Assembly (NCBI GenBank): GCA_013375375.1 | Contig: JABXJX010000009.1 | Coordinates: 1 to 41,636, forward strand | Source: Desulfobacterales bacterium | GTDB taxonomy: Bacteria > Desulfobacterota > Desulfobacteria > Desulfobacterales > C00003060 | Direction of reading: 5' to 3' | DNA length: 41,636 nt | Translations under genes and position numbers: made by a program | Notes under the pieces: model-generated | The model's input: only the letters and a program-made list of their open reading frames with translations | Told to the model about the DNA's origin: nothing | Database searches by the model: none | Part shown: piece after piece, positions 10,744 through 20,473 of the stretch | How the letters are laid out: each line of letters opens with the position of its first letter | Position numbering within the stretch: the first letter of the stretch is position 1

Positions 10744-11979
10744 ATGCCTTTCTTAATAAGAATAGCGACAAAGGCGCGGATAACTGTTGCATTGAGTTTC
10801 ATCATACTGGTTTGTGCAGTATGGTTGTTGCAGCCTGCAATCTCACCGGCCCGTCAGGAATCTTTCCCTTTAAACCGAATCTCTTCGCAGGATGCTTTGC
10901 TGGTAGCAGGCCCTGACGGCCGCATCATCTACTCCAAGAATGAAACCAAAAAGTGTGTCCCAGCCTCGACCCTGAAGATTCTATCGGCCCTTGCAGCTAT
11001 TCATCACATGGGAACAACTTACAGATTCAAGACTGAATTTTATCAGGGCCCTGACCAAAACCTGAAGGTAAAAGGGTATGGGGACCCACTCCTTATCTCC
11101 GAGGTGTGGCAAGAAATAGCACAAGCCCTTGCCCCGAAGCTCCGGGGCTTCAAGGATCTTGTCCTTGATGACACATATTTTGCGCACGACATCCGGATCC
11201 CCGGAGTCGGCCCCTCTACCAATCCCTACGATGCCCCTGTTGGGGCATTGTGTGCCAATTTTAGCACGGTTTTTTTCAGGCAGGATGACAGGGGCAGGAT
11301 TGTCTCGGCAGAACCCCAGACCCCCATGACCCCGTTTGCCCTTGAGAAGATCCGGTTGCTCGGTTTAAGTAAGGGGCGTTACACCTTTTTACAGGACGGG
11401 CGTGATGCCGCGCGGTATACCGGGGATCTGATGTTGCACTTCTTGAAGGAGATGGGCAAGGTTTGCCGGGGCGAGGTTCGCACGGGCGTGGTGGGTCCCG
11501 GAGACACGCTGGTTTACACCTATCATTCGATTTTTACACTGGAACAGGCCCTGGGAAAGGTCTTTAAGTTTTCGAACAATTTTATGGCTAATCAAATCCT
11601 GATCGCCCTTGGTGCCCACGTGCATGGCCCGCCCGGCACCCTGGCCAAAGGGGTAAGGGTACTTTCCGACTATGCCCGAGAGGTGATACACTTAAACAAT
11701 GTTGAGATTGCAGAGGGATCCGGGATCTCAAGAAAGAACCGGTTGTCAGCCCTTGATATGCTTGCTGTTTTGCAGCGCTTTGAGCCGTATCGGGATCTCC
11801 TTGTCCGCAAAGGCCGGGCCCATTACAAGAGCGGCACCCTAAAGGGTGTCAAGACGAGAGCCGGATACATCGAAGGCAGATCCGGCAAGCCGTACTATTT
11901 CGTCATCTTTCTAAACAGCTCGCACGCAGATATTGACTCTGTTTTCGACTGTGTTAAGAAAAGCATCGATAATGGATAA
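10744..11979 (+). CDS. dacB: D-alanyl-D-alanine carboxypeptidase/endopeptidase (PBP4/DacB family, S13-like)
   Basis: Signal/TM segment; CVPASTLKILSALAA (SxxK), KFSNNFMANQ (SxN), HYKSGTLKGVKTRAGY (KSGT). Confidence 0.85.
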   Translation: MPFLIRIATKARITVALSFIILVCAVWLLQPAISPARQESFPLNRISSQDALLVAGPDGRIIYSKNETKKCVPASTLKILSALAAIHHMGTTYRFKTEFYQGPDQNLKVKGYGDPLLISEVWQEIAQALAPKLRGFKDLVLDDTYFAHDIRIPGVGPSTNPYDAPVGALCANFSTVFFRQDDRGRIVSAEPQTPMTPFALEKIRLLGLSKGRYTFLQDGRDAARYTGDLMLHFLKEMGKVCRGEVRTGVVGPGDTLVYTYHSIFTLEQALGKVFKFSNNFMANQILIALGAHVHGPPGTLAKGVRVLSDYAREVIHLNNVEIAEGSGISRKNRLSALDMLAVLQRFEPYRDLLVRKGRAHYKSGTLKGVKTRAGYIEGRSGKPYYFVIFLNSSHADIDSVFDCVKKSIDNG

Positions 11980-12131
11980 AATCCTTGAGATGGACAATTT
12001 AACCAAATCCTTTGATGGCTTGGGCCCCGGCCATAGTGATTATTTCGTTGGGTTGAGACCAGGTTATGTGATAGAAGAATCTGTAAGAAAGCGCTCACAC
12101 TTGTTCCGTTCCGAAGATGAAAAGGGGAAAG

Positions 12132-13952
12132 ATGAAACTTGACGATCAGGGCTCCACGGGGGCATCCCCCTTTGATCCCGAACATCCCTACAAGCCGGGC
12201 CAAGAGCCTGCTACTGATGCCTGGTACACGACGTTTTTCATAGAAAATCACCTCGATTACTATGCCTATCCTAATCTTGTGGCTTCTCCGGAACAGGTCC
12301 GTTTTATGGTCTATACCGAGGGAGACGAGCGGTACTATCCGTGCACTGATCGCATGTTCGGCACACTCATGATGCGCCAAGATTCAGGATTTTTACAGGA
12401 AAAATATGAAAAGGTCCTACATAGGATGCTAGGTCTGATTGACCGGCAGATCGAGGATGAATGGGACAAAGCCTTTTTGAAATCTCTTTTAAAGACCAAG
12501 TACGAACACGAGACAAGGGATGGGTTGATAATCCCTTCCCGTCTGGAAAAGAGCCTTCTGAAAATCTACATTGATCGTACCCAGATAGAGGACCCGTATC
12601 AATACGAAAAGACACAGCGAAACAATCGGGCTTTTGAAGTGCTCAGCTCCGAGGTGTTCCAGAAGGCATTGAACCTTGTTGACGATGCCGTCCTCCTTTC
12701 CTCCCCTGTTAGCCTTAATAAGATCAAGGGGCGAGTGGACTACCTGAAACTACGGCGCCTCTTTGCCCTGTCTGTTGAAAGCGCGCTCTGGGAATCTGCT
12801 GAGCTCTTACAATACACCGCGGAGGATTACCTTAGGCTCTTCAACCGTCGTTTCACCGGAGATGGTATCGAGCCATTGTGGCAACTCTTAGGGATTCAAG
12901 GGGAAGAGAGTGCTTCACACGTACCGCAGTCTAAGAAAATCCTTTGGCTGGTCGATGAGACAGGCGGGGTGATGGTGGACCTGGTCATCATAAAATACCT
13001 GGCACAACTTGGCCACAAGATCATAGTTGCATTCAAAGGCGGCCCGTTGTTTACCAAGGCTGATTTTTATGATGCGCAGGAAGACGACATGCTTTGTCGG
13101 GAACTCGAACATGCCCTCTTGATCAAGGAAAAGGGCCTGGGCAAGAATGACTTGGTCAATATTTTTAAAAGCGATAAGAATATCATGGTTATCTCCGATG
13201 GTACACGTGAGAACCTCAACCTTCTGCTTGCCTCGACAACCTTTGCGCGGGCCTTCAAGGAGGTGGACGGAGTCATCTCCAAGGGGCCTGATCAAAGACG
13301 GCGTTTTTTTGATACCCACTTCCGGTTTACCCAAGACATTTACAGCGTCGCAAGAGATGAAGACGGCTCAACTTCAGTTTGGTACAAGGCCAGGCACCCT
13401 GCCGTGATAAAGTTCTCACACCAGGATCTCGAAAAGAAGGCACAAACAATCATCTCGCAGATGGAAGCAGCCAAAGAGAAAGGAATGACGGTCATATTTT
13501 ACAGCGGCATTATCGGTTCTATCCCTGGTAAGGTGACAATAGCCAAAAAGATCATGAAGACTTATACCCAGTACCTGAAAGACCAGACTGCCGGCACCTT
13601 CATTATCAATCCCTCAGAACATTATGAGCCGGGGATGGATGCCGATGACTTGATGTACATGTGGGAGATTGTTCAACAAAGCGGGTTGATCGACATATGG
13701 CGGTTCCAGGCTTATGATGATATTGTAAAAGCCTTTCAAATCATGAAGGCCAGGATTCCACCGGAATGGGTAGGCAAGGATGCCACATTCAGTACGGGTT
13801 GCACAAAGGAGATGGGGATTGCCGTTGAGGTTCAAAAAGAACACCCTGAAATGCAGATAATAGGGCCGTCGCAAGAAAAATTTCTAAGACGCGAGGAATA
13901 TGGCATAGGCAAGATGTACGACCGCCGGTTGAGCGAAGTTTGCTTACCGTAA
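12132..13952 (+). CDS. Large protein with DUF89/ARMT1-like C-terminal region
   Basis: ILWLVDETGGVMVDLVIIKYLAQLGHKIIVAFKGGPLFTKADFYDA resembles the DUF89 core (xLDNAGEIxFDxLLIxEL...GGP); VISKGPDQ follows. Start 12132 has AAGGGGAAAG upstream. Confidence 0.45.
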   Translation: MKLDDQGSTGASPFDPEHPYKPGQEPATDAWYTTFFIENHLDYYAYPNLVASPEQVRFMVYTEGDERYYPCTDRMFGTLMMRQDSGFLQEKYEKVLHRMLGLIDRQIEDEWDKAFLKSLLKTKYEHETRDGLIIPSRLEKSLLKIYIDRTQIEDPYQYEKTQRNNRAFEVLSSEVFQKALNLVDDAVLLSSPVSLNKIKGRVDYLKLRRLFALSVESALWESAELLQYTAEDYLRLFNRRFTGDGIEPLWQLLGIQGEESASHVPQSKKILWLVDETGGVMVDLVIIKYLAQLGHKIIVAFKGGPLFTKADFYDAQEDDMLCRELEHALLIKEKGLGKNDLVNIFKSDKNIMVISDGTRENLNLLLASTTFARAFKEVDGVISKGPDQRRRFFDTHFRFTQDIYSVARDEDGSTSVWYKARHPAVIKFSHQDLEKKAQTIISQMEAAKEKGMTVIFYSGIIGSIPGKVTIAKKIMKTYTQYLKDQTAGTFIINPSEHYEPGMDADDLMYMWEIVQQSGLIDIWRFQAYDDIVKAFQIMKARIPPEWVGKDATFSTGCTKEMGIAVEVQKEHPEMQIIGPSQEKFLRREEYGIGKMYDRRLSEVCLP

Positions 13953-13978
13953 AGCTCGTTACACCGCTTTCCTGTTTA

Positions 13979-14473
13979 TTAATACCCCCAGACCAGGGGT
14001 TTATATATCCACCCAGCATCACCGTCCGCGTGCCGGACCTTAAGCCACCTTTTCTTTCTTTTCAGAACCTTGAAGCTGACCCCCTTTTCGGCCTGGAATA
14101 AGACCTTAAAGCCCGTTCCCGGTCTTTCCCGAACATTAACTATATTACTTTTAACAATGACGGCGCGGATCTCCTTAAGGAGCCTCCGGTGAATCCAGCC
14201 TATGTCCCCTTCAAAATCGCGAACCCGGTACCAGTTTCCTGATTTCTTTATGATGTCAACCGGATAATACTTTCCAACCGACCAAAGGGTTTCATGATTC
14301 GTCCCAGGGCCTGAGCGCACATTAGCCTTGTCTACGGCAACACTGAGCCGTTTGGCGCTGGCGGTGCCGACCCACGCCATGAGTGTCAACAAGGTGAAGA
14401 TGAGGGCCTTTTTCATTAGCCTGTTCATGAGCTTAACAGAACCGCTTCGCAGGTTCCGGCCAGGGCGTCGCAA
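13979..14473 (-). CDS. SH3-domain (SH3b-like) secreted protein, two repeats
   Basis: Signal-like N-terminus, then two repeats: KANVRSGPGTNHETLWSVGKYYPVDIIKKSGNWYRVRDFEGDIGWIHRRLL and NIVNVRERPGTGFKVLFQAEKGVSFKVLKRKKRWLKVRHADGDAGWIYKPLV. Confidence 0.82.
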   Translation of the reverse strand: MRRPGRNLRSGSVKLMNRLMKKALIFTLLTLMAWVGTASAKRLSVAVDKANVRSGPGTNHETLWSVGKYYPVDIIKKSGNWYRVRDFEGDIGWIHRRLLKEIRAVIVKSNIVNVRERPGTGFKVLFQAEKGVSFKVLKRKKRWLKVRHADGDAGWIYKPLVWGY

Positions 14474-15096
14474 AACCGTCGGGCATCGTCCGCAGAACCG
14501 ACGATGGCACCGTAATGCATGGGGATCGCGAGCTTGGGCTTAATTATCTTAGCGGCTTCTATTGCCTCATCAGCGGTCATAACATAGGTCCCGGATACCG
14601 GGAGGAGCGCAATATCCACCTCAAGGGAACCCATTTCCGGTATCAGATCAGTATCGCCTGCATGGTAAATCCTCACGCCATCCACTGCCACGATAAACCC
14701 CAGCCAGCCGTTTTGTTTAGGATGAAAATTCTTGTTTGTGTTGTAAGCCGGAACAGCTTCGATCTCGATTCCCGAAACCGTGAGCTTGTCTCCGGGTCGC
14801 ACTACCCGCACATCTCCGGAAAGCTTCTTGGCCGAATCGGCCTCGGTCACGATCATTGTCGAATCCTTCCGAACCTTATTGATATCCTCTGGTGAGCAGT
14901 GATCATAGTGCTCATGGGTAACCAAGATAATATCTGCGGGCTCGCATTCCTTGACCTGAAAAGGGTCGATAACGATCGCTTTGCCGTTCCCCTTGATTAG
15001 AAACCCATCATGACCCAGCCAGGCGATGTTCTTAACAACATCGTTTACTCCCATAACCGGTTCCTCCCTTACTATAAAAACCGAGTTACACACCAT
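14425..15096 (-). CDS. MBL-fold metal-dependent hydrolase
   Basis: VTHEHYDHCSPEDI (HxHxDH-like), YHAGDTDLIPEM, IPMHYGAIVGSADDARRF. Start may be internal (MGVNDVVKNIAWLGHDGF). Confidence 0.85.
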   Translation of the reverse strand: MVCNSVFIVREEPVMGVNDVVKNIAWLGHDGFLIKGNGKAIVIDPFQVKECEPADIILVTHEHYDHCSPEDINKVRKDSTMIVTEADSAKKLSGDVRVVRPGDKLTVSGIEIEAVPAYNTNKNFHPKQNGWLGFIVAVDGVRIYHAGDTDLIPEMGSLEVDIALLPVSGTYVMTADEAIEAAKIIKPKLAIPMHYGAIVGSADDARRFCDALAGTCEAVLLSS

Positions 15097-15721
15097 AAAA
15101 CTTTACTGCCGGCAGTTCCACACAGGTCAGCTTGTTGCCGTAGACGGCACCGGTATCAATGCCGATCTTGTTGTCGAGGACCAGCGGCTCCCTGAAAGGC
15201 GTGTGGCCGAAGATTACGCGCCTTCCAAAATCAAAATCAGAATATATAAATTCCTCCCGTATCCAGAGTATATCTGATTCATCTTGTTTTTCAAGGGGTA
15301 CATTAGCCCTCATGCCCGCGTGGACAAAGATGTACTCGTTTGTCTCATAATATAGGCGCAGGTTGTCAAAGAAGTCGAGGTGCGCATCAGGTATAGGGCC
15401 GGCTCCGGCCAGTGGGCTTTCCTTCAAGTAACTATCGAGTGTTGCTTGCCCGCCGATTGTCAGAAAGTTGAAACGGTCGACTCCAGACAAGTAACGCTCG
15501 AGCATCAGTTCATGATTCCCCTTAAGAAAGACCACTCGACTTTGTTGCTTGGCCAGATTAATTAAATAGTCCACCACCTCCTTTGAGTGAGGGCCTCGAT
15601 CGATGTAGTCTCCTATGAACAGGAGCGTGTCTTTTTCCCGGTCAATGTCTATGACGTCCATCAAGGAGATTAACTTGTCGAGGCAGCCATGTATGTCGCC
15701 TACGGCAAAGATTTTTTCCAT
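15086..15721 (-). CDS. Calcineurin-like metallophosphoesterase (serine/threonine phosphatase-like)
   Basis: FAVGDIHGCLDKL, FIGDYIDRGPHSKEV, FLKGNHELMLE, VIFGHTPFREP. Confidence 0.92.
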   Translation of the reverse strand: MEKIFAVGDIHGCLDKLISLMDVIDIDREKDTLLFIGDYIDRGPHSKEVVDYLINLAKQQSRVVFLKGNHELMLERYLSGVDRFNFLTIGGQATLDSYLKESPLAGAGPIPDAHLDFFDNLRLYYETNEYIFVHAGMRANVPLEKQDESDILWIREEFIYSDFDFGRRVIFGHTPFREPLVLDNKIGIDTGAVYGNKLTCVELPAVKFYGV

Positions 15722-16662
15722 TACATCCAGTGAAGTACAAAGGCCCGTTTTCGCTCATCCAGCCGTGTTATTCCCTCTTCACGGGCTGCCTGAATCGCCT
15801 CCCGGTATTCTTCCTCGGTGATAGTGCGCCCCAGTGCCTGCATTTCAGAGGCCCGGCCGCACGGCCTGTACTGTGCCATGACATTTACATAGCTATTGGG
15901 AGAGATTTCTCCGGCCAGGAAACGCATGACCTGCCGGGTACCAGCCAGCCCCCCGGGAAGCACCAGGTGTCTGACCAGGAGGCCTCTCCGGGCAATCCCC
16001 TCCCCGTCCGTCACCAGATCCCCAACCTGGCGGTGCATTTCCTTGAATGCCTTCCCGGCCACTTCAGGATAATCCGGCGCCTCGCATAGCTGCTCGGCTA
16101 TCTTTGTATCCCAGAACTTGAAGTCGGGCATATAGATATCGAACACTCCTTCCAGGATTCTCAGGGTTTCAGGCCTGTCATAGCCGCCGGTGTTATAGAC
16201 CAGGGGTACACGCAGTCCAAGTTCAACAGCCCTGTCAACAGCATCTAAGATCTGCGGCACTACGTGAGATGGCGTCACAAAGTTGATGTTATGGCAGCCC
16301 CTGTCCTGAAGGAGCAGCATTGCATTGGCAAGCTCTTCCGAAGACCAGGGAACTCCTTCGCCTTCATGGCTGATGTCGTAGTTCTGGCAGAAGATGCACA
16401 GCAGGTTGCATCGGGCAAAGAATATAGTCCCCGAACCGTGGCTCCCGACCAGGGGGGCCTCCTCCCCAAAATGAGGGCTGTAGCTTGATACAATAGCGTG
16501 TTTGCCTGTCCGGCATATTCCCTTTTCATCTGAGAGCCGGTCTACTCCGCATCCCCTGGGACAAAGGGCGCAGGCCTTCAGGATTTTATAAGCCCGGGCG
16601 ACTTTCTCCTTCAGGAGTCCTTTGTTGTGGGTTTCTATATATGCAGGTTTAAAGGAAGCCAT
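15721..16662 (-). CDS. Radical SAM protein (pyruvate-formate-lyase-activating enzyme-like)
   Basis: CALCPRGCGVDR and FFARCNLLCIFCQNYDIS (CxxxCxxC), GGYDRPETLRILEGVFDIYMPDFKFWD. Confidence 0.88.
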   Translation of the reverse strand: MASFKPAYIETHNKGLLKEKVARAYKILKACALCPRGCGVDRLSDEKGICRTGKHAIVSSYSPHFGEEAPLVGSHGSGTIFFARCNLLCIFCQNYDISHEGEGVPWSSEELANAMLLLQDRGCHNINFVTPSHVVPQILDAVDRAVELGLRVPLVYNTGGYDRPETLRILEGVFDIYMPDFKFWDTKIAEQLCEAPDYPEVAGKAFKEMHRQVGDLVTDGEGIARRGLLVRHLVLPGGLAGTRQVMRFLAGEISPNSYVNVMAQYRPCGRASEMQALGRTITEEEYREAIQAAREEGITRLDERKRAFVLHWM

Positions 16663-16721
16663 AGCTTCCGAGCTATTTTCCGATTTTCAGTTTGAACTGC
16701 AAAAAAGTGGGCGCATTCCCT

Positions 16722-16737
16722 GCCCGCCCAGGCGGGC
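16722..16737. repeat. GC-rich palindrome GCCCGCC-CA-GGCGGGC
   Basis: Perfect 7-bp arms in the intergenic region between the divergent radical SAM gene and glgX. Confidence 0.6.
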
Positions 16738-16952
16738 TGCAGGGGCTTCAATGAAGAATTCTTATTAAATATCGGTTTCCATGTCAATCCATTATTACTG
16801 CCGGGACTTGTCCCTTTTTTCAAGGCACCCTACTGTTTACCGCAAACAATATTATGCTCTCGTTAGTATAAAGGCATAACAGGATGTTGATAGAGATTGA
16901 AAAGTCTGATATTGACCAATGACCAGTCCCGGGATAGAATCCTGGCAACCAA

Positions 16953-19088
16953 GTGCTACCTGTTATCTCAATGAGTTGCAGAAATTTGAAAACATGGAAC
17001 CGTCAACCCGGCCGGCCTCTCCCGCTAGGTGCAAGCATTACACCTGACGGGGTGAACTTCTCCGTTTTTTCCCGAAACGCTGAATCTGTCACGCTTGTCC
17101 TCTTTGAGAAAGCATCCCCAAAAGCCATAGCTGAAATTCCTCTAGATCCCGATATCAACAGGACAGGCGATATCTGGCACATTCACCTGATCGGTGCGAA
17201 TCGATCACTCAGGTACGCCTATCGAGCCGCCGGCCCGTTTGATCCCAAGGGGAAGGGACACCGGTTCAACAAGAAGAATATTCTTCTTGATCCCTATGCC
17301 CGGGCCTTGGAAGGAGGGGAGACTTGGGGAGGCCAAGCAAGCAAAAGGTTTCAGGCTGGCAAAGGTGCCTCATTTCAACGGCGCTGTTTGATTGTTGAGG
17401 ACGATTTTGACTGGGAAGGCGACAGGCCGCTGAATTTGCCTTTGAAAGACTGCGTCATTTATGAACTCCATGTACGGGGATATACGGTTCATGAATCTTC
17501 CGGGGTTACAAAGCGAGGCACCTACAAAGGTTTGATCGAAAAGATTCCTTACATAAAATCTTTGGGTGTCACAACTGTGGAATTAATGCCTGTCTTTGAA
17601 TTCAACGAGCTGGAAAACAAGCGGGTGAACCCAAAGACAGGGGAGAGGCTTAAAAACTTCTGGGGATACAGCACCATGGCATTCTTTGCGCCCAAGGCCT
17701 CTTATGCCTCGAATGGTTGGGACGGAAATCAGGTGAAAGAGTTTAAGGAGATGGTCAAGGCCTTTCACCGTGCGGGCCTGGAAGTAGTCATTGACGTTGT
17801 CTTCAATCACACGGCAGAGAGTAAGTCAAAGGGGCCGGTTATCAGCTTCCGCGGATTAGATAATTCAATTTATTACATCCTGGAACGGGAATCAAGGCGT
17901 TATCTGAATCTTTCAGGCTGCGGCAACACGGTCAACTGCAATCACCCTGTGGTTCAGGCATTCATCCTGGACTGCCTCAGGTACTGGGTCGTGGAGATGC
18001 ATGTGGACGGGTTTCGTTTTGACTTGGCCCCTATTCTGAGGAGGGATCACAAGGGCGGACTCCTCCCTGGTCCATCACTCATTGATGCCATAGAGCAGGA
18101 CCAAGTGCTTGCCCGAACAAAAATCATTGCAGAAGCATGGGATGCCAAAACTAATCAGGTTGGACATTTTCCAGGACGTTGGGCTGAGTGGAATTCACAT
18201 TACAGGGACGACGTCAGGCGTTTTGGCCGTGGAGACCGGGGCATGGTACCTGTGCTGGCTACACGCATCGGGGGCAGCTCTGATCTCTATCAGGCGAGCG
18301 GCCGCCGGCCGTTCAACAGCATCAACTACATAACCTGCCATGACGGCTTTACGCTCTATGACTTGGTATCGTACAACCACAAGCATAATGAGGAAAACGG
18401 TGAAGATAACAAGGACGGGAGCGACCAAAACTTTAGCTCAAACAGCGGAGTTGAAGGCCCCGTGGACAACAGCCTGGTGCATGCCATGCGGTTGCAACGG
18501 ATCAAGACCTTTGCAACCATTCTTATGGTATCCCATGGTGTGCCCATGATTCTGGCCGGAGACGAGTTTGGCCGGACCCAGCTGGGAAACAACAACCCGT
18601 ATTGCCAGGACAATGTGACGAGCTGGATCGACTGGCGGATAGCCGAAAAGAATGCCGGCCTGCTGAGATTTTTCCGGAAAATGATTGCCCTGAGAAACGG
18701 ACATCCTGTGTTTCGCAGGCCCCGTTTTTTGACCGGAGAGGACAGGAATGGAGATAAGTATCCTGACGTCAGCTGGCAAGGACTTGAACTTGGTAGGCCG
18801 GACTGGTCTGAAGATGCCGGAGTCCTTGCCTTTCTGTTGGACGGGTCAGAACTTGCCGGTGGCGAGAGAGATGATGATTTTTTTGTGATCCTGAATGGGG
18901 ACAGGGTAAAACACAGCTTTGAGATACCGCGGCCTCCAGGAGGCAGGAACTGGTTTCGCATCATAGATACCAGCAGGCCATCCCCGGAAGACATCTTGGA
19001 TAAGGATAAAGGGAAACCGGTGATCCTTGAAAGAAAATATTCCGTGCTTCCCATGGCTGCGGTGGTATTCATCTCAAGAAGGCATTGA
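16953..19088 (+). CDS. glgX: Glycogen debranching enzyme (GlgX/isoamylase family, GH13)
   Basis: GRPLPLGASITPDGVNFSVFSRNAESVTLVLF, VVIDVVFNHTAE, DGFRFDLAP, NYITCHDGFTLYDLVSYNHKHNEENGEDN, LAGDEFGRTQLGNNNPYCQDN. Confidence 0.93.
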   Translation: MLPVISMSCRNLKTWNRQPGRPLPLGASITPDGVNFSVFSRNAESVTLVLFEKASPKAIAEIPLDPDINRTGDIWHIHLIGANRSLRYAYRAAGPFDPKGKGHRFNKKNILLDPYARALEGGETWGGQASKRFQAGKGASFQRRCLIVEDDFDWEGDRPLNLPLKDCVIYELHVRGYTVHESSGVTKRGTYKGLIEKIPYIKSLGVTTVELMPVFEFNELENKRVNPKTGERLKNFWGYSTMAFFAPKASYASNGWDGNQVKEFKEMVKAFHRAGLEVVIDVVFNHTAESKSKGPVISFRGLDNSIYYILERESRRYLNLSGCGNTVNCNHPVVQAFILDCLRYWVVEMHVDGFRFDLAPILRRDHKGGLLPGPSLIDAIEQDQVLARTKIIAEAWDAKTNQVGHFPGRWAEWNSHYRDDVRRFGRGDRGMVPVLATRIGGSSDLYQASGRRPFNSINYITCHDGFTLYDLVSYNHKHNEENGEDNKDGSDQNFSSNSGVEGPVDNSLVHAMRLQRIKTFATILMVSHGVPMILAGDEFGRTQLGNNNPYCQDNVTSWIDWRIAEKNAGLLRFFRKMIALRNGHPVFRRPRFLTGEDRNGDKYPDVSWQGLELGRPDWSEDAGVLAFLLDGSELAGGERDDDFFVILNGDRVKHSFEIPRPPGGRNWFRIIDTSRPSPEDILDKDKGKPVILERKYSVLPMAAVVFISRRH

Positions 19089-19366
19089 ACCTGAATTATG
19101 CCAAGCAGGTTACTATTGCCAATCTTTTTGCCGAGGACGCAAGAGAGGGGCTTTCTGCATTCCTTGAGAAAAGAAAACCGGCCTGGAAAGGAAAATAGAC
19201 GCTCTGTAATAGGCTTTTGTTGCATGAATTATTTTTGCTCCACATAATATCAAAAGCGTGATATAGGGATTGCGACCAGCAAGCATTTCTGCATTATTTA
19301 ATGTAAATGGGCTGTTTGGGCAACAACCTGTAAGCAATAAAGTATTGCGAAAGAAAGATAATGGTC

Positions 19367-19504
19367 TCGTAAAAAGTCATCAAATGGACGGCACAGTAAA
19401 AAGCTTCAGATGCAAGGCGCGCGAATCTTGAGGAATGAGGTCCGCCTCAGGCGGATCGCAATGACGAAAGATGAAGCGCAACACCGCAGATGGACTTTTT
19501 ACGA
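19367..19504. mobile_element. MITE-like element with 12-bp perfect terminal inverted repeats
   Basis: TCGTAAAAAGTC (19367-19378) and GACTTTTTACGA (19493-19504); internal hairpin TCCGCC-TCA-GGCGGA (19441-19455). Confidence 0.6.
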
Positions 19505-19529
19505 AGCCGTCAAAGTGGAGGATGAAAAA

Positions 19530-20330
19530 ATGAGTATAGGTAAGGAAGTCCGTAAAGAACGAATCCTGAACAAGGAAACCGGCAAGACCGTAATTGTTCC
19601 AATGGACCACGGGGTGACAGTAGGTCCGATCAAGGGTCTGATCGATCTGCCCGGGACCGTGGACCTGGTAGCCAAGGGCGGGGCTAATGCCGTGGTCGAA
19701 CACGTGGGTATGGTCGGCCAGGGGCATCGCCGCTACGGGCGTGATATCGGGCTGATCGTCCATCTTTCCGGCTGCACCACTCTTTCCCCGGATCCTAACC
19801 GCAAGGTGCTGGTCTGTTCTGTGGAGCGCGCAGTTCGAGTTGGGGCGGATGCTGTAAGTATCCATGTCAACATCGGTGCCGAAAACGAGGGCGAAATGTT
19901 TGAAGCTTTCGGCGAAGTCTCGGAAGCCGCTGATTACTGGGGCGTGCCGCTTCTTGCTATGGTTTATCCCCGTGGTCCCAAGGTCGCCGACGAAAAAGAT
20001 GTTGAGAACGTAAAAATCGCGGCCCGGGTGGGCGCCGAGCTCGGGGCGGACATAGTCAAGGTTCCTTACACCGGGTCTCCCGAGACCTTCAAGGATGTGG
20101 TTGATGGATGTCCCATTCCCGTGGTAATAGCTGGCGGATCAAAGCTCTCTGATGAGGACACCTTAAAGATGGTTGAGGGTGCCGTGAATGCGGGGGCGGC
20201 AGGCCTATCAATGGGCCGCAATGCTTTTCAGCACAAGAATCCGGTGCGCTTGGTGTCTGCTGCGTGCGCCATTGTTCACGACGGTAAGAGCGCGAAAGAG
20301 GCAATGAAGATTCTCAAGGGTAAGGCGTAA
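19530..20330 (+). CDS. Archaeal-type class I aldolase family / 2-amino-3,7-dideoxy-D-threo-hept-6-ulosonate synthase (AroA')
   Basis: [80 protein letters not shown]; adjacent to DHQ synthase II. Start 19530 preceded by GGAGG. Confidence 0.85.
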   Translation: MSIGKEVRKERILNKETGKTVIVPMDHGVTVGPIKGLIDLPGTVDLVAKGGANAVVEHVGMVGQGHRRYGRDIGLIVHLSGCTTLSPDPNRKVLVCSVERAVRVGADAVSIHVNIGAENEGEMFEAFGEVSEAADYWGVPLLAMVYPRGPKVADEKDVENVKIAARVGAELGADIVKVPYTGSPETFKDVVDGCPIPVVIAGGSKLSDEDTLKMVEGAVNAGAAGLSMGRNAFQHKNPVRLVSAACAIVHDGKSAKEAMKILKGKA

Positions 20331-20381
20331 GGCTAAGGGCGAGAGGAAGAACCCTTGGCCTTTAGCCCTTTGCCCTTAGCC
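20331..20381. repeat. Inverted repeat GGCTAAGGGC / GCCCTTAGCC between aroA' and aroB'
   Basis: Perfect 10-bp arms at 20331-20340 and 20372-20381. Confidence 0.6.
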
Positions 20382-20473
20382 AGTTCAAACTGTTTGAGAA
20401 AATAGTCAAAACTTTTTTGCAATAGATACGAATTTAATTTCTAAGAAGTTAATAAGGGGCATAGGAGTATATC

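Noticed and set aside
19410-19529. N-terminal extension of AroA' ([27 protein letters not shown]...)
   Set aside because: Encoded by the MITE-like element; the conserved protein and its RBS start at 19530.
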